Positions 9,315-17,499 of a DNA stretch of 64,000 nucleotides are shown piece after piece; the stretch's first letter is position 1; the number at the start of each line of letters is the position of its first letter. Both the position numbers and the translations under genes were made by a program. The notes under the pieces are model-generated. The model saw only the letters and a program-made list of their open reading frames with translations, did not search any database and was not told where the DNA came from. This DNA is from a bacterium. Lineage in GTDB: Bacteria > Latescibacterota > Latescibacteria > Latescibacterales > Latescibacteraceae. The stretch lies in the NCBI GenBank assembly GCA_021372535.1, contig JAJFUH010000234.1, positions 47,038-111,037 of the forward strand, given 5' to 3'.

Positions 9315-9680
9315 CGATCCGCCTTTCGTTGTATACATAAAATATCCTAAACTAATAAAGTAACAAAAAAATGGTTTTTTTCCAAGGAGAAACAACAGGC
9401 AGACGATTTATGGCATCTGAGAGCTTAGACTTCGGGGACGGGAAAAAGATTCATATGAGTAATAAATACTATCAAACAGTAACCTTGCTGAAATAAGAGC
9501 ATACACATTTTTGTTCTTTCAGTACTATTTCTTCCTTCTGTTATTTTTTTACCAATTCAATACAAATGGTCAATTCATTTTTTGAACGTTTTTACACAGG
9601 TATGGGCCGTATTACTTCTTGACATTTTTTATGGAACATGATTATTTATTAAAACATTACATTTAAAATGGGGATTTCAC
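9315..9680. other. Divergent intergenic region between thiC and mntA
   Basis: This 366-base AT-rich gap serves two divergent units. On the plus strand TTGACA (9619-9624) is followed 17 bases later by a weak TTATTT, a possible promoter for the toxin-antitoxin pair. Toward thiC no TPP-riboswitch core (CTGAGA/ACCTGATCTGG type) can be recognised on the minus strand. Nothing else stands out. Confidence 0.4.
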
Positions 9681-9977
9681 ATGCTGACACAGGCGGACAT
9701 TTTACGGGAAATCGAGAAACACCGTGAAACACTCAAACGGTTCGGGGTCATGAAACTGGGAATATTCGGTTCGGGTGCACGCGGCGAAACCGACAGCGAC
9801 AGTGATCTCGATTTTATAGTCGAATTGGGGAAAAAAACGTTTGACGATTACATGGACACCAAGGAGTTTCTCGAAGGACTGTTCAACCGGCCGGTCGATC
9901 TTGTTTTAAGCGATGCCATCAAACCGGCTCTTCGCAAAAAAATTCTTGAAGAAACTGTTTATGCCAAGGGATTATAA
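9681..9977 (+). CDS. mntA: MntA-type minimal nucleotidyltransferase (antitoxin)
   Basis: This 98-residue protein has the minimal nucleotidyltransferase core: GIFGSGARGETDSDSDLDF near residues 28-46, carrying the GSX10DXD metal-binding signature, followed by VELGKKTFDDYMD and a helix ending PVDLVLSDAIKP. MntA antitoxins AMPylate a tyrosine of their HepT partner. The stop codon lies 17 bases inside the following hepT, the usual overlapping arrangement. Codon use is more AT-rich than in the flanking genes, consistent with a mobile defence-type module. The plausible promoter is at 9619. Confidence 0.9.
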   Translation: MLTQADILREIEKHRETLKRFGVMKLGIFGSGARGETDSDSDLDFIVELGKKTFDDYMDTKEFLEGLFNRPVDLVLSDAIKPALRKKILEETVYAKGL

Positions 9978-10296
9978 AGTATTCCTCGAAGATATTATCA
10001 AAGCCTCTCAAAATATACTGGACGATACCGAGGGGATGACGTATGCCGGTTTTTTCTCGGATAGGAAAACGTGTGATGCTGTTGTCCGAAATCTTGAAAT
10101 AATCGGCGAAGCAGTAAAAAACATACCTGAATCAGTCCGCATTGAATATCCTGAAATCCCGTGGAAACGAATTGCCGGCCTCCGCGATATTCTCATTCAT
10201 GAATATTTCGGCGTGGATAAAGAAATCATCTGGGATGTCATTCAAAATAAAGTTCCGATACTGGAAAAAGCCGTCAGGATAATTCTCGATACGTAA
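9961..10296 (+). CDS. hepT: HepT-like ribonuclease toxin
   Basis: HEPN-domain toxin RNase of the type VII MntA/HepT system. The start is the internal ATG at 9961 (111 residues, MPRDYKVFLEDI); the frame is open 16 codons further upstream inside mntA but that part is unlikely to be translated. The RX4HXY catalytic signature is present as RDILIHEY near residues 77-84, with its Tyr available for AMPylation by MntA. Two long helices (residues 5-25 and 40-58) fit the HEPN fold. Together with mntA it forms a bicistronic toxin-antitoxin unit without obvious neighbours of related function. Confidence 0.9.
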   Translation: MPRDYKVFLEDIIKASQNILDDTEGMTYAGFFSDRKTCDAVVRNLEIIGEAVKNIPESVRIEYPEIPWKRIAGLRDILIHEYFGVDKEIIWDVIQNKVPILEKAVRIILDT

Positions 10297-10432
10297 TTAT
10301 CTCAAATTTTTCCCTCTTTATGTTTCTTTAGCCGCTGTTTTATACCCAGAATGTCAGAAACTATCAATCCATTCATTTTTCAAGATTATTTTTGATCTTA
10401 TCAGTGTAATCAGCGGTTCAGATATCCCCCCG

Positions 10433-11524
10433 TCATATCCTTATCACGATCTTATTCTTATAGAGCCAGTATGCCAGGTACCAGAACACGAGAAGGCCGA
10501 GGTTCTGGAGGATAATCTTTCCGGCAACGCCGAGCGGGACGAGAAACGGCGATGTGAAGATATTGATGAAATCCCTTGTCCAGTCACCGAAGAAATTGGC
10601 AAACATGTACATGAATATCGGGTTCATGCCGACGACCACCATGAACCATGTCCATTTTTTGTATCCTTTCACATCCACGAGCCAGTAGAACAGGGCGAGC
10701 GCAAGGAGCGACCAGCCGCCGCTCTCGATGATGAACGAGCTCGTGCAGATACGTTTGACAATGGGGGTCAGGGGATCGACCGCAAGACCGAGCAGAACCC
10801 CGATCACTCCGGCGACAGCCAGCGCCTTGACCTTCCGCATCTCCGGGCGGCTGCTTTTGAGCACTGTGCCGGCAACGACGCCCCACATGGTGTGAGCGGT
10901 CGAGCCGATGAAATTGATGGTGACCCAGCCGCCGCCGCGATTGATTTTGCCCATGAGTACCATGTCCATGAACGAGCCGAGGTTGTGATCCTTCAGCCAG
11001 GGATCGGTTACACCGGGAACGGGGATAAAACGGTAGGCAAGATAGTTGAACACGAGGATGGCGAACGAGATGATAATCTGCGTTCTGATGGGTTTACGCA
11101 TGAACAGGAACGCCACCAGATAGGTGACCGAAAGCTGGGTCAGGACATTCCACAGTTCCCACACGAGTTTCCCGCTGTAATAGCAGTGGAGCATCACACC
11201 GAGTAACAGGAGGGTCAGCGACCGCCGTAAGACATGGAGCAGCGACCGGTTCCATGTCTCGCCGTGCTCCCGGCGTTTCGCGAACGAGAACGGCATGGCC
11301 ACACCGACGATGAACATGAAAAAGGGCTGGATAAGGTCCCAGAAATACATGCCATGCCAGGGATGATGAGTAAACTGACGGGCAATAAATCCAAACGAGG
11401 GACTGTCGGTCAGGAATGGTATGCCGAAACCTTCCGAAACGAGGAGAATCATGGTGAATCCGCGAAACGCATCGAGCGATACGAGACGGTTCTGCTGTGA
11501 GAGGAGTCTGTTCCCGCTGTCCAT
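10433..11524 (-). CDS. HGSNAT/NagX-like multi-pass membrane acyltransferase (DUF5009 type)
   Basis: The 363-residue protein has about ten membrane helices. It begins NRLVSLDAFRGFTMILLV, the signature start of the bacterial relatives of human heparan-alpha-glucosaminide N-acetyltransferase, and contains WDLIQPFFMFIVGVAMPFS and the later WGVVAGTVL, GWSLLALALFYWLVDV and NPIFMYMFANFF segments. Family members move acetyl groups across the membrane to amino sugars in glycan degradation or recycling; the substrate here is unknown. It stands alone on the minus strand between hepT and a FKBP gene. Confidence 0.8.
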   Translation of the reverse strand: MDSGNRLLSQQNRLVSLDAFRGFTMILLVSEGFGIPFLTDSPSFGFIARQFTHHPWHGMYFWDLIQPFFMFIVGVAMPFSFAKRREHGETWNRSLLHVLRRSLTLLLLGVMLHCYYSGKLVWELWNVLTQLSVTYLVAFLFMRKPIRTQIIISFAILVFNYLAYRFIPVPGVTDPWLKDHNLGSFMDMVLMGKINRGGGWVTINFIGSTAHTMWGVVAGTVLKSSRPEMRKVKALAVAGVIGVLLGLAVDPLTPIVKRICTSSFIIESGGWSLLALALFYWLVDVKGYKKWTWFMVVVGMNPIFMYMFANFFGDWTRDFINIFTSPFLVPLGVAGKIILQNLGLLVFWYLAYWLYKNKIVIRI

Positions 11525-11863
11525 GCCTCATGCTCCTGAAATAAGGTGAAATTGCGGTATGATTGTCATGCATACAGGCGGCGGATTTCTCCGGGAATGC
11601 CGTAACGATACAGATACACAATAATAATGTTTTCTTTTCGGATTTCAACATGAATTATCTTCATTTCTGTGTTTTTCATGCTGCAGGATTTCGTGGTATG
11701 AAAAAATATGTACGCATAATCCTTGCTTATAGTGTATATTATGATCTTCAATGGAATTTTTTTCACGATTGCCGACAACAACTGCTTTTTCATACCACAT
11801 AACCTTCATAAATCCTACAATTTATGAAAAAGTGGCCCGGTCAACTCACTTAAAGGAGCTATC
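11525..11863. other. Intergenic region upstream of the FKBP gene
   Basis: A divergent 339-base gap, AT-rich in its right half. Short open frames on both strands overlap each other and have no recognisable content. A hairpin-like TTTATGAAAAAGTGGCCCGG near 11820 resembles part of the second hairpin of repeat family C. I see no assignable regulatory site. Confidence 0.3.
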
Positions 11864-12589
11864 ATGCACACAGCGCAGCCGTTGAAAACCACCCTCTTTA
11901 TGCTTGTAATCGTATCCCTCCTGATGGCGGCATGCGTGAAAAGCGATAAAAAGGCCGGAGGCCCGATCACCCTGACCACTGATATCGACAAGATCAGCTA
12001 CAGTATCGGGACCCAGATCGGTACCAACTTCAAACAGAACAAAATCGAAATCAACACGGATATTCTCGCCCGCGCCATAAGCGATGTCATGACCGATCAG
12101 AAGATGGCGCTTACCGAAGAAGAAATGCAGGCTGTGCTGGATAAATTCCAGACCGACATGCGGGCAAAAATGGAAGCCTCACGGAATGACGAACTTGCGG
12201 CGAATCAGGCCAAGGCAAGCGCCTTCCTCGCTCAGAACGCGGCCAAGCCCGGCATTACCACCCTGCCCGACAGTCTCCAGTACGAGGTCATTACCGAGGG
12301 TACCGGACCGAAACCGAAGGATACCGACACGGTCAAAGTGCATTATACCGGTTATCTCGAGGACGGGACCGAGTTCGACAGCTCATACAAACGCAACGAG
12401 CCTGCCGAATTCCCGCTCAACAGCGTGATTCCCGGCTGGACCGAAGCCCTGAAACTCATGAAAACCGGCGCTAAGTATAAAATCTACCTTCCGCCGCAGC
12501 TCGGTTACGGAGCACGGGGCAACCAGGTCATACCTCCCAATTCCCTGCTCATTTTCGAAATCGAGCTCATCGAAATTGTCAAAAAGTAA
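11864..12589 (+). CDS. fkpA: FKBP-type peptidyl-prolyl isomerase lipoprotein (FkpA/Mip type)
   Basis: Starts at an ATG with AAGGAG six bases upstream. A lipoprotein signal peptide ends at LLMAAC (Cys24), then an N-terminal helical dimerisation domain (about residues 40-125, with KISYSIGTQIGTNFKQ and the linker helix) and a C-terminal FKBP domain (about 138-239: VKVHYTGYLEDGTEFDSSY, PGWTEALKLMKTGAKYKIYLPP, GYGARGNQVIPPNSLLIFEIELIEI). It isomerises X-Pro bonds in folding exported proteins. A strong terminator follows 23 bases after the stop, so it is monocistronic. Confidence 0.92.
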   Translation: MHTAQPLKTTLFMLVIVSLLMAACVKSDKKAGGPITLTTDIDKISYSIGTQIGTNFKQNKIEINTDILARAISDVMTDQKMALTEEEMQAVLDKFQTDMRAKMEASRNDELAANQAKASAFLAQNAAKPGITTLPDSLQYEVITEGTGPKPKDTDTVKVHYTGYLEDGTEFDSSYKRNEPAEFPLNSVIPGWTEALKLMKTGAKYKIYLPPQLGYGARGNQVIPPNSLLIFEIELIEIVKK

Positions 12590-12612
12590 CGGAATAGAAC
12601 ATATCATACGAG

Positions 12613-12641
12613 GGGCGGGAACCATTTCCGCCCCTTTTTTA
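12613..12641 (+). terminator. Rho-independent terminator of the FKBP gene
   Basis: GGGGCGGGAA, loop CCA, TTTCCGCCCC, then six T: a ten-pair stem with one G-U pair. Confidence 0.93.
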
Positions 12642-12711
12642 TTGTTACAAGCTCAGCGGGAATGGGAACATAAATGCGGAGGGATTATTCGACAGGCGCA
12701 GCAAACAGATA

Positions 12712-13614
12712 TCAAAAATTATACACGAAATCCACATAGGGAATACCGGGGAAGAGCATGTCTTTGCCGGTGGTATTGAGAAAGGCAAGGTCTACGCTGA
12801 TTTCCTCGCCGAAAAACCGGATACCGTATGAGATGAGGACGTTATCGATACCCGGACATATCCAGTTTTCGGTGACGAAGGATGTCCGTCGCGAAAGCCG
12901 TTGCTCCCCGCCGAGCACCACGAGGGGTTTATCCGTGAATTTCCCGCCCTCGAGCCCATAACCGAAGCCGAGTGTTATACTGTGGTTCGGAGTTCCATAC
13001 GTGCCAACGCCATAAAGAACGCTGATGAGCGGCACATTTTCGTTATCCATATCGGGAAATTTCATCACGAGCGCCCCGGCGGCAATATTAAACAATTCAG
13101 ACTGGTGCAATCTGACCTTCGGGGTAAAATAGAAGACCTGTTTTTTCAGGCTCCCGGAGGGCATGACAGACATTCCCCCGCCGAGCGATACACGGTCGCT
13201 CACGCCGTAATTGAATGCCGGAAGAAAGACCTCGTACACGCCAAAATACCCGTCGCCCTTTTTTATCATATGGCCTGTGGGAGCAAAATAGAGCCTCGTC
13301 CTGTTCGGATTGGGGAACCAGTACTTCCCGCTGCGAACGGAATCTCCGGGGACTTCCTGAATGCGCTGTATGGATTCCAGCGGAATGGTCAGAGTGCCGT
13401 AGGCGGTTTCGAACTCCACCGAAGAGACGCTGATGACCGTAATTTTCCCTATATGGGTCGATCCGTCAGCAGTCGTCATAATCTGGACGTGCCCTGGCTG
13501 AGGGACACCGATTGCTGATGAGTGTTTCTCCGCTTCGGCAAACGGTGCCTTTGAGATGCAGACTGTTAAGCACGCGAGAACGCAGAGAATTATAATTGTT
13601 TTGGATACTACCAT
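12712..13614 (-). CDS. Exported protein with LSm-like N-terminal segment and a predicted outer-membrane barrel
   Basis: The 300-residue protein has a signal peptide (MVVSKTIIILCVLACLTVCIS), then a short beta-rich domain, residues 42-90, reading MTTADGSTHIGKITVISVSSVEFETAYGTL in outline (a pattern seen at the N-terminus of some FCB outer-membrane proteins). From about residue 115 to the C-terminal VDFVYNF it is alternating hydrophobic strands ending in an aromatic residue, as in an outer-membrane beta-barrel. It starts 17 bases after the heptaheme cytochrome gene and is probably cotranscribed with it. Its function is not recognised; the pairing suggests a membrane anchor or channel for the cytochrome, but the barrel is far smaller than MtrB. 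Confidence 0.6.
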   Translation of the reverse strand: MVVSKTIIILCVLACLTVCISKAPFAEAEKHSSAIGVPQPGHVQIMTTADGSTHIGKITVISVSSVEFETAYGTLTIPLESIQRIQEVPGDSVRSGKYWFPNPNRTRLYFAPTGHMIKKGDGYFGVYEVFLPAFNYGVSDRVSLGGGMSVMPSGSLKKQVFYFTPKVRLHQSELFNIAAGALVMKFPDMDNENVPLISVLYGVGTYGTPNHSITLGFGYGLEGGKFTDKPLVVLGGEQRLSRRTSFVTENWICPGIDNVLISYGIRFFGEEISVDLAFLNTTGKDMLFPGIPYVDFVYNF

Positions 13615-13631
13615 AGGTCATCAGGAAATGT

Positions 13632-14333
13632 TCAGAAGCCCGTTTTACTCAGATCAAGAGTCGGATGGCAGATTACGCAGGTGACCCCGATTCCGACAGT
13701 CATTCGCGCAAGTTTTCCCGGAGCGCTTCCCCCATGGGCTGTATGGCATCCGAAACAGGCTTTCCCTGCAGCCAGATAATTCACCGGCTGGAACACTCCC
13801 ATGGTGATGATGGCTTCCTTATGGCATTTGAAACAGGCGTTCGCCCTCATGGATCGGAGCATGTCGGATTTCCCGCCATGGCCGCGGTGGCACTGGAGGC
13901 AGTCGAGCTGAACGGCTTTCGATTCAAATCCGACACTCAGGAACAGCCCATGCCGGTCGCGGGGATTGATGGCCTTTCTCCCGACAATTTCACGATTGAA
14001 ATGACATTTCCCGCAGATGAGATTCTTGTCGGTTCCGCTCAGTGACGGGATATGAGGAGGTTTGACCGTGTCGGGATTCCCGATATGGCTGGAAACATTC
14101 GCATGACAGGCAGCGCATCCCCCCGGCAACTCCGGAATCGCGGCAATCCGGGGAGTGGTCGCGTGCACGGTTTTCCGCCAGGAATTATATTCGGCCTGAT
14201 GGCAGAGTCCGCACCGGTCCGGGTCGGGGATATTCTTCGGTGGAACGCCCGTGATTTCCGGTGCTACCCATGCACGGGAACATCCCATGACTCCCGCAAG
14301 CATGAAGGCATATAAAAGAATCAGTTTTCGCAT
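13632..14333 (-). CDS. Heptaheme c-type cytochrome lipoprotein
   Basis: The internal ATG at 14333 gives 233 residues with a lipobox LAGVMGC (Cys18), matching a lipoprotein; a GTG eight codons upstream is less likely. Seven CxxCH haem motifs begin at residues 41, 73, 107, 145, 167, 193 and 219. Extra His (for example in TVHATTP, NVSSHIGN, HRGHGG, CHTAHGG) could serve as distal ligands, and several sites have the doubled-CXXCH pattern of multihaem cytochromes from metal- and anaerobe-respiring bacteria. It probably carries electrons in the periplasm or at the outer membrane. The barrel gene at 12712 follows directly; the respiratory partner is not visible here. Confidence 0.9.
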   Translation of the reverse strand: MRKLILLYAFMLAGVMGCSRAWVAPEITGVPPKNIPDPDRCGLCHQAEYNSWRKTVHATTPRIAAIPELPGGCAACHANVSSHIGNPDTVKPPHIPSLSGTDKNLICGKCHFNREIVGRKAINPRDRHGLFLSVGFESKAVQLDCLQCHRGHGGKSDMLRSMRANACFKCHKEAIITMGVFQPVNYLAAGKACFGCHTAHGGSAPGKLARMTVGIGVTCVICHPTLDLSKTGF

Positions 14334-14576
14334 TGAAACCGGAATTTCCCCTTTCACAATCGTGAGCAGTCAAAATTTTCCATATACTTATAGTACTCCC
14401 GATAAAAAGTTCGGTGGCATAGTTTCTTCCGGTAAAAGCAGACTCAAAATTCCCCTGGGGGACTTCAAGAGGGCTGTCAATGAACCGGGTGAGTCCAAAA
14501 GAATCCGGCATCGAATCAATGAACATATTTATTCCGCATAGCATATCTTTGTAAAACGATATTTTCTATAATCTTA

Positions 14577-14735
14577 ACCCGCTCTTTCGCTTACTAGGAT
14601 AATTCATAAAAATATTTATCCATGGAGACACGCGCAGGAGTAATTCATGAATTACCCCTACAATGTTACATCGGTACAATACGAAACTCAAATCCGCGAA
14701 AATCAGCGTTCTATAAAATTTAATGAACAGGCAGG
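14577..14735 (+). repeat. Dispersed repeat family A, copy 2, with flanks, in a 414-base gap
   Basis: The palindrome at 14636-14659 differs from copy 1 at one base (AGGAGTAATTC in the left arm), followed by ACAATGTTACATCGGT and a tail AAATCCGCGAAAATC that recurs at 50858 in complement. The left flank, ATATTTATCCATGGAGACACG, also precedes copy 3 at 23900. Upstream in the gap (14334-14576) I see only the promoter-side sequence of the cytochrome gene and no other feature. Confidence 0.75.
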
Positions 14736-14747
14736 GCTCGTTACTTC

Positions 14748-15992
14748 TTACAAATCCTGTAGTCTTTTCATCAACCCCCCGAACAGTTGAAACGCAATTT
14801 CCACGTACTCCGGTGAAATATATTTCGCCACATCGTCGGGACGGTGCCAGCAGAGATTATTCACTTCACCGACAGGTACCGAATCCACGACAATTCCCCG
14901 CGCCTGAATCCCGGCATCCCTGAACGGCATCGTTTCTCTTCCGAGACCGTCGCCCTTTCTCCATTCCGGTGTTCCCGGAATGTCGAGGTCGCCGTCGACG
15001 GAACGGACGAGTGATACGAGCGCCTCGTCGTTCGTAATGAGGGTCATATCGGGTCCCCATGTGACGCTGTCGAAATCCAGTATATACTTTATCCGGCCGA
15101 GAGAGCCGTCCCGTTTCCATTTTTCCGCGAGGTGTTTCGTTCCGAGATAGCCGTACTCCTCGCCGGTCGTGGCGATAAAGGTGAGGGTCTTTTTCGGTTT
15201 TGTGCCTGCAAAAGCATGAGCGATCAGGAGCACCATGATCAGCGATGCGGCGTTGTCGTTCGCTCCGGGGCTGTTATAAACCGTATCGAGGTGGGCGTAA
15301 TACACGATTTCGTCCGTGCTCTCGCCGGGAAGTTTTCCGATGATGCTCGATGTTTTCGCATTGGGTATGAACCGTGTCCGGTAGCTCAGTTTCACACGGG
15401 TTTTGTTCCCGACAGCTTCATCGAGCATCGGGATATCCGGCTTGCCGATGTTCACATTCGGCATGCCGCCCGGCTTGTCGTCATAAAACCAGTATGGCCG
15501 GGGAGCAGCCTTTATTTTCGGGGAGATCGTTACATACCCGGTTGTTTTCCCGGATGCCGTATCGACAATTTCATAAGCGATCTGGCTCTTTTCGGACTTC
15601 TTCAGGACTCCGGCGATACCCCCGGGCGGCGTACCGCTCGTTCCGTGGCTGGGGCATATCTCGATCTGTTTGTCGCCGACTGTGAATTCCGGTGTTCCGA
15701 TCAGAACCCACCGGTCGAAGGTCACCGTATCGAGCTCCACAGCCGGCAGCGAGCGCTCCATTTCTCTTTTGACAATCGCGGCCGCCTTGTCATATTCCGG
15801 CGAACCGACCGTGCGCGGGCCGAGGTCAGTAACGAGCGCTTTGAGCATATGCGCCAGGTATTCCGCCCGTTTTTCGGGGGTCGCTATAAAATCGCCGACC
15901 TTTTCAGCAGTAAGCACCGGAGATGATTTTACCATAACCGGCGCGACGAATGCCGTTCCCGCTGCAGCCCGTATGAAATCCCTTCTTTTCAT
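14748..15992 (-). CDS. Tat-exported M28-family zinc peptidase
   Basis: The ATG at 15992 has AAGGGGAA upstream. A twin-arginine signal (KRRDFIRAAAG) leads a 414-residue protein. The M28 zinc-peptidase core is in residues about 225-410: YYAHLDTVYNSPGANDNAA provides the first His and Asp ligands, ATTGEEYGYLGTKHLA holds the catalytic and ligand Glu residues, DFDSVTWG a further Asp, and NNLCWHRPDD the final His. It is therefore a secreted aminopeptidase or carboxypeptidase using two zinc ions. The N-terminal 200 residues form the usual M28 associated region (PA-like insert). It stands alone on its strand. Confidence 0.85.
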   Translation of the reverse strand: MKRRDFIRAAAGTAFVAPVMVKSSPVLTAEKVGDFIATPEKRAEYLAHMLKALVTDLGPRTVGSPEYDKAAAIVKREMERSLPAVELDTVTFDRWVLIGTPEFTVGDKQIEICPSHGTSGTPPGGIAGVLKKSEKSQIAYEIVDTASGKTTGYVTISPKIKAAPRPYWFYDDKPGGMPNVNIGKPDIPMLDEAVGNKTRVKLSYRTRFIPNAKTSSIIGKLPGESTDEIVYYAHLDTVYNSPGANDNAASLIMVLLIAHAFAGTKPKKTLTFIATTGEEYGYLGTKHLAEKWKRDGSLGRIKYILDFDSVTWGPDMTLITNDEALVSLVRSVDGDLDIPGTPEWRKGDGLGRETMPFRDAGIQARGIVVDSVPVGEVNNLCWHRPDDVAKYISPEYVEIAFQLFGGLMKRLQDL

Positions 15993-16108
15993 ATCCGTTC
16001 CCCTTTCGTCTGTTTCAGAAAATGACAGAAAGCCATAAATCGGTTAACCCGGATAACTCTCATGATCTTCTATAGTTATGGGGGTTCATTCCTGAAAAAG
16101 GTGGAATC

Positions 16109-17290
16109 TTAAAACACCACTTTCGCAAGAACGAGCAGCATGGCGGGATTACTGGTGAGCGCCGAAGTGAGCACCCGGACGGGCGTCCGTTTAGAAACGG
16201 GGAGTTTGATGATCTCGTGGGCTATTTCATTGAACCTGTTGTCGGGTATAGTGAGAATTGCTTCCTTGATACGGTAGAACCGCCGGTTCATCGAGCCGAA
16301 ACGGTTTTCGCACCGCTTCTGGTAGACGGCAAGGGCATGTTCTTCCGGCTGAACGTTCCGTTTCAGCAGAACATCCGCGGCGGTCTCGCCAGCATATTTA
16401 CCCGCAATGAGGGCGTTTATAATCCCGCCGCCGGTTATGGGATTTGCCATGTGAGCCGCATCTCCGCATACCATGACGCCATCTGTGACGATCTTTTTGA
16501 GTCCGCCCGTGCAGGATATGCCGCCGACAGTCCGTGAAACCACCGAAGCGTCCGGGAAAAAAGCGGCAAGAAAATCATCGAGGAATTCGACCGGTTTTTT
16601 CGAGCCGGCGCAGTCACCCGATATGCCGAGCCCCACATTCGCGGTGCGGCTCCCTTTCGGGAACATCCATGCATACCCGCTCGGAGCATATTTCTGGGTG
16701 AAATACAGCGAAAAGCTGTGGGGATCGATGTCGACGCCTGCAAGGGTAACCTGCGCACAGGTTTCCATGTCATGAGGTGCGGCGTTCGTCTTCAGGCCTG
16801 CCCACCGTGCGGCGCGTGATTCGGTGCCATCGGCGGCGATAACGATTCTCGCCTTCACCGTCCACTCTTCCGAGGTGCTGCACGTTCTCATGCTCACTGT
16901 CCGGAAGCCATGGTCATAGTCCGACATGGCAAAGGCTTCGACGCCGGTTTTCACCGATGCTCCGGCTTCGGCGGCGCGCTCGGCGACCATGCGGTCGAAT
17001 TTCACGCGCTCGAGTATAAAACCCCGAACATTACCGGTGTCCATGGTGACAACGGTTCCATCCGGGGCGATAAGGTTGTAACCGGTAATGTTCGCCGCGA
17101 TCCATGAGGGATCGGGTGTAAAGAACTCGCTGAGACCCTTTTCATCGACTCCTTCGGCACAGCGCACGGGATATCCGATAGTTCGGTCGCGCTCGACGAG
17201 GAGAACATCGAGCCCCAGACCGGCAGCGGTCAGGGCAGCCATCGAACCTGCCGGTCCGCCGCCGATAACGACTATATCATATGTGTTCAT
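16109..17290 (-). CDS. Geranylgeranyl reductase family flavoprotein
   Basis: The start is ATG 17290 (393 residues, MNTYDIVVIGGGPAGS); the frame continues upstream but the Rossmann FAD-binding motif (GGGPAGSMAALTAAGLGLDVLLVER) should be near the N-terminus. The family hallmark PVRCAEGV follows, and the active-site motif YAWMFPKG...ANVGLG is present near residue 190. Relatives saturate isoprenoid chains of archaeal lipids, chlorophyll or menaquinone. Here it directly follows a two-cluster ferredoxin gene (38-base gap), a plausible electron donor, in an operon with purF. Its substrate cannot be read from sequence; menaquinone side-chain saturation is a reasonable guess. Confidence 0.85.
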   Translation of the reverse strand: MNTYDIVVIGGGPAGSMAALTAAGLGLDVLLVERDRTIGYPVRCAEGVDEKGLSEFFTPDPSWIAANITGYNLIAPDGTVVTMDTGNVRGFILERVKFDRMVAERAAEAGASVKTGVEAFAMSDYDHGFRTVSMRTCSTSEEWTVKARIVIAADGTESRAARWAGLKTNAAPHDMETCAQVTLAGVDIDPHSFSLYFTQKYAPSGYAWMFPKGSRTANVGLGISGDCAGSKKPVEFLDDFLAAFFPDASVVSRTVGGISCTGGLKKIVTDGVMVCGDAAHMANPITGGGIINALIAGKYAGETAADVLLKRNVQPEEHALAVYQKRCENRFGSMNRRFYRIKEAILTIPDNRFNEIAHEIIKLPVSKRTPVRVLTSALTSNPAMLLVLAKVVF

Positions 17291-17328
17291 ACCCCGCCTA
17301 TTATCGTTCGAGTCATGAGTTTCCGCCG

Positions 17329-17499
17329 TTATTCTCCGACCAGCGCACCTACCGGACAGACCTTGACACAATTGAGGCACAGGATGCACCGGTCACGATC
17401 TATGCGTAAACCCTCGCCTTCGATAGAAAGCGCATCATGACCGCATACGCCCAGACAGGTGCCGCACAGCTCGCAGCGCTTCAAATCGAGCTCAATCAT
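17329..17499 (-). CDS. Small 2x[4Fe-4S] ferredoxin
   Basis: This 56-residue frame starts at ATG 17499, overlapping the end of purF by eight bases (ATGATTGA), and ends at TAA 17329-17331. It has two CxxCxxCxxxC clusters: CELCGTCLGVC at residues 9-19 and CILCLNCVKVCP at 38-49, the second with the conserved Pro, so it is a bacterial-type ferredoxin of about the minimal size. The overlap and the 38-base gap to the reductase gene suggest translational coupling to purF and a role as electron donor to the adjacent geranylgeranyl reductase. Confidence 0.93.
   Translation of the reverse strand: MIELDLKRCELCGTCLGVCGHDALSIEGEGLRIDRDRCILCLNCVKVCPVGALVGE

Noticed and set aside
9315-9680. TPP riboswitch upstream of thiC
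   Set aside because: No matching P2-P4 core on the minus strand.
11566-11793. Minus-strand 75-codon frame
   Set aside because: Overlaps other short frames in an AT-rich gap and has no start signal.
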